From Adiantum capillus-veneris (Eukaryota; Streptophyta; Polypodiopsida; Polypodiales; Pteridaceae), in NCBI GenBank assembly GCA_014529385.2, contig CM043963.1, positions 108,318,412 through 108,382,411 on the forward strand: a stretch of 64,000 nt of DNA, written 5' to 3'. A program made the translations under genes and the position numbers. Of the stretch, positions 62,190 through 64,000 are shown one piece after another. Numbering within the stretch: the stretch's first letter is position 1; each line of letters opens with the position of its first letter. A model generated the notes under the pieces. It worked only from the letters and a program-made list of their open reading frames with translations. It had not been told where the DNA came from and did no database searches.

Positions 62190-64000
62190 TGTTGAGGCAC
62201 ATGGATCACGATCCATGTTCCTCTTTCAAAAAATTTCTCCAAATTTTCTCAAATTTTGATTTGTGTAGACAAGGTCATGTGCAGGCTTTGTGCTAATTTT
62301 CATCAAATTCTGAGGTTGAGGTACATGGATCGCAATCCATGTTCAACCACATCTGGACTTGATCTCTTAGGAGTTTATTCCTGACTATGTCCACAAGCTA
62401 AATCTCAAATCTTTTTGAATTTGGACTTGTTTTGACAGGTTAAATGGTCAATACTAGGTCTACACTTTGATTTTTAGTATGTCACCTATTTTTCTCCCTT
62501 TTGACACAAATTTGCTCAAATTCTTTCACAACTAGGCTTGGGGATTTGTTTCCTTGTGTATGGACTACTGATCTGGAAAATTTTAGGTCAAGCTGTCACT
62601 ATGGGTACATGGATCACCATCCATGTTTGGAGCCCAAATTGACTTCTCTTGGTACCATCAGATTCAGCATGATTAGTAGGTCCTATGGTATCAAATTCTT
62701 TGAAAATGGACCTCTGGATTGAAAGTTAGGTCAATTCTAACACTTTGTGAGAGTACTTGGCAATTCTGGGCTTCTAATCTAGTTTTTGGTATTCAAATTA
62801 AGATTTGAAAAGACCACTAGACTCCCTGTGATGTGCTCTAGCTATGGTACAAATATCGTATCAGTCTGTGACAAAGGAACATGGGTCGTGATCCATGTAC
62901 CTATGTGTCAAAATGTACTAAAACTTGGCACATATCTTTTCCTGGGTCTCTTGATGCTAGCTATATGGTTTTTCTGTGATTTGGACTTGTTTAAGCTAGG
63001 CAAAAGTCAATCCCCAGGTTTTTTTTAGGGTTTTTACCTTAAGCTGATTTTTTTTCCTTTTGACCCTCTTTTTGAACTTTTTTGACAATGCTTCTTTGGG
63101 GACTTTTGTTCATCATGGTCTATGCTACAGGTTGGAAAAGTTTCTGTCCAAAAATTCCTCAAGGGTACATGGATCACAATCCATGTTCCACCACTTTTGG
63201 ATCTGAATTTTGGTGTGCTGATAGCTTATGATCTTTGTAGACTGCTCCACAAAGAATTTTTGGATTTGGATCAGTTTAAGCCTACCAAAACTAACTTCTA
63301 AAGTTGTTGTGGCAGTTTTGACAATGTTTCGTTTTCGGCTCTTTTGACCACTTTTGCAACCTTTTTTGTATATAGTTCTTCTGGGAAAAGTGTTTGTCTA
63401 TGTCTCAGCTACCTATTGCTCAAATCCAACCAAATTTTTTTCATGAGGTACATGGATCACGATCCATGTTCCATCATATCTGAACACCAAATTTGGTATG
63501 ATGACTACCTGCAGTGTTAGTAATCTATTCCACCACTTCTTTTTGAATTTGGACAAATTTTTCCCAGTCAGAAGTGAGTTTTTCTATTTGCCTTGCAATT
63601 TTTGGCTATCTGGCAAAATTTTGGTGTTTTGAGCAACTTTTTTCAATTGTTTGCTATGCTCCCTTTTGGCAAAGTTGTTCCACTAGTTATTAGGGATGTA
63701 CTTGTCAAATATAAGCCCCAAATGTCGAAAGGTACATGGATCGCGATCCATGTTTGACAGCATTTTTTCATGAATTTTGTCCTGCAGGTTCTCTATTCCC
63801 TGTGGAAGCCAAATCTCGCCCCTTTTTAAATTTGGATCCCAAAAAGTTAAAAAACTCCAAATTTTGTGTCTGAAATGTCTGTTTTGTTGTTGTTGCTCTA
63901 ATAGCCAAATCTGATGTGATTTTTGAGTTTTCCTTTCAAGCAAACTTGATGAGAGCAATGTCCCATTGATGCATAGTGTCACTGATCAATTTTTTGCAAA
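62190..64000 (+). repeat. ~284-bp tandem repeat with a 20-bp palindromic box in each unit
   Basis: Seven boxes of the form ACATGGATCRYRATCCATGT start at 62199, 62323, 62607, 62879, 63167, 63450 and 63734. Spacings are 124, 284, 272, 288, 283 and 284. Between boxes the units also share a TTTTTGAATTTGGACTTG block (near 62412, 62970, 63254, 63537) and TTTTGAC/CTTTTG blocks, but they are far more diverged than the box. The box at 63734 (ACATGGATCGCGATCCATGT) is a perfect palindrome. The array continues beyond the window. The short frames here are not genes. Confidence 0.9.

Noticed and set aside
62190-64000. Palindromic direct repeats as a CRISPR or integron-type array
   Set aside because: The spacing is about 264 bp and the intervening DNA is related between units, so it is a tandem repeat.

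Overview
This window looks like nuclear DNA of a land plant with a large, repeat-rich genome. LTR retrotransposons of both plant superfamilies (Ty1/copia and Ty3/gypsy) fill about the first 37 kb, nested in one another and mostly broken. Long TC/GA and TG/AC microsatellites, satellite DNA, and exons with GT-AG introns are also present. The species cannot be read from the sequence. The abundance of old elements and satellite-filled introns would suit a fern, lycophyte or gymnosperm as well as a large-genome flowering plant, so I leave this open. I see no rRNA, tRNA, CRISPR or organelle insert.

Layout, left. 1-1001 is a partial ~1.5 kb LTR of a family seen three times (also 12309-13828 and 28076-29542). 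1002-3067 is a copia remnant (+). It is interrupted by a Tat-like gypsy element (3068-11553, +) with a ~2 kb 5' LTR, a 323-bp tandem duplication over the LTR/gag junction, gag-PR-RT-RNaseH, a second RNase H, and integrase. The integrase end is split by a near-perfect 754-bp palindromic foldback insertion. 11554-14155 is a copia gag (-) split by an LTR. 15750-16250 is another copia gag/protease (-). 18932-23856 is a nearly complete copia element (-) with both LTRs, PBS and polypurine tract. 24400-27900 is a decayed gypsy (-). 28076-34740 is a chromovirus-type gypsy (-) with its 3' LTR. 34918-36205 holds fragments of two more gypsy elements.

Layout, right. From about 37.6 kb the DNA changes character. 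Two arrays of a 223-bp satellite (37600-42242 and 48133-55117) are built from four sub-units that share a 17-bp core. They flank or fill the introns of a run of plus-strand exons. First comes a decayed open region with a DGQH motif resembling ParB/DGQHR-type proteins (42289-44926). Next is a small stand-alone SET-domain reading frame (45313-45868). After the second array come three successive FCP1/SCP-like HAD phosphatase domains (55641-56773, 57323-58087, 60440-60805) whose catalytic DxD motif decays step by step. A 50-bp minisatellite (46733-47450) uses the same core as the 223-bp satellite. A solo LTR with a perfect 5-bp target duplication sits inside the second satellite array. The window ends in a ~284-bp tandem repeat (62190 to the edge), each unit carrying a 20-bp palindrome.

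How the parts relate. The retrotransposons are independent insertions, and none seen here has an intact polyprotein. The DGQH, SET and FCP1-like exons all lie on one strand, several preceded by good splice acceptors, with the same core repeat scattered between them. They could be one very long gene or a cluster of related genes with satellite-filled introns. Most in-frame stops in these exons are of the kind a C-to-T change in CAA, CAG or CGA would give, suggesting methylation-driven decay, although the SET frame is intact.
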